Assembly (NCBI GenBank): GCA_964494005.1
Contig: CAZBQE010000014.1
Location: 1 to 17,598 of the forward strand
Length of the DNA stretch: 17,598 bases
From: CAJBLF01 sp964494005
GTDB lineage: Bacteria; Patescibacteriota; Gracilibacteria; Absconditabacterales; Absconditicoccaceae
Direction of reading: 5' to 3'
Below are positions 15,315 to 17,598 of this stretch, one piece after another. A model generated the notes under the pieces. It saw nothing but the letters and a program-made list of their open reading frames with translations. It ran no database searches and was not told the DNA's origin. Each line of letters opens with the position of its first letter. Positions within the stretch are counted from its first letter, which is position 1. Both the position numbers and the translations under genes were made by a program.

Positions 15315-16865
15315 ATGAAAACATTTTCTAAATTTTTATTGGCCGTTTGTGTTATTCTCGGTTTTGCTGGAACGACGATGGCTGCAACAGCACCATCTCT
15401 TGGATTAGCTGATGGTTATTCAGTTTTTGGTAAAGCTGGTATAACTGAAACTCCTGCTGCAACGACTCATGTTTGGGGAAATGTAGGTTCTGATACTACT
15501 ATTGGTCTTATTGCTTGACAAGTGGACGGATCTATAATTACTCCAACACCTGCAACAATTGAAAATGCAATTGCTACAGCGTATGGTGCATTATCTCAAA
15601 CGCCCGCTACAGGTATTAGTTTGGCAGGAACAGTTACTGTCACTCCAGGCGTTTATACTGTATTAGCTACAGAAACACTTGACGGTACAGTAACTCTCAG
15701 TGGTGCGGGTGTCTATATTTTTCGTAGTGCTTCTGCTTTCCATGTCTGAAGTGACGCGAAAATGCTTTTGGCTGGTGGAGCTGATGAATGTAATGTTAGT
15801 GTATTTTGGCAAATTCCTACCACTATGACTATCGGTACTAATGCACACATAATAGGAACTATTATTACAGAATCTTCACATATTACTATTGCAAATGGTG
15901 CAACTTTACAAGGTAGAGCCTTTGCATTAGGTGCAGGTCAGGTTACCTTGGACAATAATCAAATCACTCGACCAGTATGTACAGTTTTTCCTGGAACTGG
16001 TACACTTCATGTTATCAAGAATGTCATTAATATAGGTGGGGGAACTGCTGTTGCTTCTGACTTTATCATTTCCGTACATACATCAACGGGTGTGTTTGCA
16101 GGAAGTGGATTGGGACTTTGAACACCTGGAACTACGTATTTGCTTTCTTCATGAACATATACAGTAACTGAACCGATAAATGTTGATTATACTACTACGT
16201 TCTCACTTCTCCTTGGTGATTGTCTTAATTTTACTATTTCCAGTGGTGATGATAAAACGTGTACAGTACTTAATACCTATATCATTCCAACACCGACACC
16301 ATCAGGTGGAGGAGGTTGATGATCACTATTGATCGATGTTTGTCCAGAATGAGATTATTCGACAAGTTATTATGATTGAATATGTTGATTATTACCTGCT
16401 GCAGCTACTCAATCTATTCACATCGTAAAAGTTGCGAATCGTTTGATTCCATTTCCTTATGGGGGTGGTGATGTTGTCTATACCTATGCAGTAACTAATC
16501 CAAGTAATACTGCTATAAGTGATGTTGTCGTTACTGATGATAAATGTAGTCCGATTATTACTATTGGTGGCGATGTCAATAATGATGATTTGCTCGATAC
16601 TGATGAAGTACGAACGTATACATGTTCAACAAATATTTCAGTTACTACGAGAAATATCGCTACGGTTGTAGGTGAAGCAAATGGTGTCACTGTTTCTGAT
16701 ACTGATTTTGCTAATGTCGTTGTTGAATCTCCAATTTCTGTTGTACCAAAACTTCCTAAGACTGGACTTGCTGGTATTGCATTATGGAATCTTGCTATCC
16801 TTGGTGGTATCTTCCTTGTATTCTCAATTTCATTTGTTGTAGCTCTTAGAAAACGTGATATCTAA
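15315..16865 (+). CDS. Secreted ice-binding-like (DUF3494) adhesin with DUF11-like domain and LPKTG sortase signal
   Basis: 516 residues from ATG 15315 to TAA 16863-16865. A signal peptide ends at TTMA (about residue 23). Residues 24-220 match DUF3494 in order: LGLADGYSVFGKAGITET, VWGNVGSD, ATAYGALSQTPATG, VTPGVYTV, GVYIFRSASAFHV, VFWQIPTTMTIGTNAHIIGT and GRAFALGAGQVTLDNNQI. A Cna-B/prealbumin-like domain follows (222-330), then a PTPTPSGGGGGG linker, a short CPEGDYSTSYYDGIC motif, and a DUF11-like domain (371-472; VVYTYAVTNPSNTAISDV). The C-terminus has LPKTG (480-484), a hydrophobic helix and RKRDI, a classical sortase substrate tail. DUF3494 proteins bind ice, but many may be general adhesins. 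The sortase gene follows after 22 bp, so the pair is probably one operon displaying the adhesin on the wall. Confidence 0.92.
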
Positions 16866-16887
16866 TTTATGTAATTCTAATATATAT

Positions 16888-17526
16888 ATGAAATTAAAAA
16901 AATTATTACGATGATCATTATTTATTATTAATGTTATCGTCATTATATTTTTTTTACTACTTCTTTTTTTTCTTGTTTTTGGCGTACCAGAGTGGTTTTA
17001 TTCTTATGCTAAAACTAGTGATCAGTCAGTGGTTGTATCTCCTCAAAGTGTCTTTTCTGTAGAACAATTTTGATTTCCTGTTCGTATTCAGATTTTAAAA
17101 TTAAACATTGATGCTCCTGTGTTACCTGTTGGTCTTACTGTCGATGGGGCAATGGATGTAACTAATACTCCTTATGATGCAGCTTGGTATAAACTAGGTC
17201 CGCGTCCTGGAGAGAAGGGCAATGCCGTTATTGCTGGACATTATGGGAGATGGAAAAACGGCGCAATATCAGTATTTAATAAGCTAGATACATTGGTCAA
17301 AGGTGATAGAATATCTATTGTAGATGATAAAGGTGTAGTAATCTCTTTTATTGTGCGTGAAAGCAAAGTATATGCATTTGATGCAGATGCTTCAGACGTA
17401 TTTATTTCAAATGATGGAATATCACATCTTAATCTTGTAACTTGTATCCAAGATAAAATTACAAAAAAATATCCCAATCGTCTAGTGGTATTTACAGATA
17501 AGGAAGTTTTTACTGGTGCTAAATAA
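16888..17526 (+). CDS. Class F-like sortase, membrane anchored
   Basis: 212 residues from ATG 16888 to TAA 17524-17526. A long hydrophobic helix (about 8-32) anchors the N-terminus. The catalytic domain has the sortase triad: His118 in NAVIAGHYG, Cys186 in LVTCIQD and Arg198 in YPNRLVVF. AMDVTNTPYDAAWYKLGPRP before the histidine is characteristic of class F-type enzymes. Sortases cleave LPXTG between Thr and Gly and link the protein to the cell-wall precursor on the outer membrane face. The adhesin immediately upstream carries LPKTG and is the obvious substrate. Two early glycines (LLRGSL, EQFGFP) are UGA. A terminator follows 15 bp after the stop. No Shine-Dalgarno sequence is visible. Confidence 0.93.
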
Positions 17527-17541
17527 GAAATAATTGGATAT

Positions 17542-17571
17542 AAAAAAATCCCTTTAATTGGGGATTTTTTT
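17542..17571 (+). terminator. Intrinsic terminator after the sortase gene
   Basis: AAAAAATCCC and GGGATTTTTT pair around an eight-base loop and continue into a T-run. It ends the adhesin-sortase unit and, because of its A- and T-flanks, could also work on the other strand. Confidence 0.85.
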
Positions 17572-17598
17572 AAATTCTTTTTATAATGAAATATTTTG

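Noticed and set aside
1..17598. UGA read as tryptophan (Mycoplasma-type code 4)
   Set aside because: It would put tryptophan at invariant glycines of RecJ, AlaRS, ZIP, TagA and TDH, and normal UGG tryptophans already occupy expected positions.
1..17598. tRNA genes, especially tRNA-Gly(UCA)
   Set aside because: No cloverleaf with a GTTCGAnTC T-arm was found in the intergenic regions; the TTCGAA at 11652 lies in the loop of a larger RNA hairpin.
17586..17598. Start of another gene at the right edge (ATGAAATATTTTG)
   Set aside because: Only four codons are visible, which is not enough to support a feature.

Overview
The window is AT-rich and reads correctly only if UGA is translated as glycine (genetic code 25). 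Under the standard code nearly every gene breaks into short open stretches separated by TGA. Read as glycine, these TGA codons fall on invariant glycines: the glycine before DYDVDG in RecJ, the last glycine of HEFAEG in a ZIP transporter, AGM and VGPCG in AlaRS, and NQGGTFDF in a TagA-type glycosyltransferase. UAA and UAG are the only stops. This code is known from the Patescibacteria/CPR phyla Gracilibacteria (BD1-5/GN02) and Absconditabacteria (SR1), so the DNA almost certainly comes from one of them; I cannot say which. Clear Shine-Dalgarno sequences are rare.

Left part (1-7528, all + strand): the C-terminal part of a secreted leucine-rich-repeat/SLH-like surface protein; a small two-helix membrane protein; a DinD homologue behind a strong promoter that overlaps an inverted repeat; a WecG/TagA/CpsF-type glycosyltransferase; a large single-pass membrane protein with a degenerate PP2C-like cytoplasmic half and a probable propeller-like outer half; and a short alanyl-tRNA synthetase that stops where the editing domain would begin. 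A bidirectional terminator separates this block from the next.

Middle part (7575-12026, - strand): a 151-residue protein of unknown function, a DUF1015 protein that contains no UGA codon at all, and RecJ. Upstream of recJ is a stretch of nearly 800 bp without a convincing protein gene. About 500 bp of it looks like an unrecognised, heavily folded non-coding RNA with its own promoter, an inverted repeat over the -35 region, a loop-to-3'-strand pseudoknot and a terminator. Repeats built on AAACGAT lie in front of recJ and of the 151-residue gene.

Right part: six closely packed - strand genes (15051 down to 12056) encode a ZIP metal transporter, a 60-residue orphan, a DUF134 helix-turn-helix protein, a thioredoxin, a possible ASCH-like protein and an SDR-type L-threonine 3-dehydrogenase/epimerase. 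They look like one metal/redox operon ending at a terminator. Reading the other way is a two-gene cell-surface unit: a secreted DUF3494 (ice-binding-like) adhesin with an LPKTG anchor, followed by a class F-like sortase that presumably attaches it, closed by a terminator.
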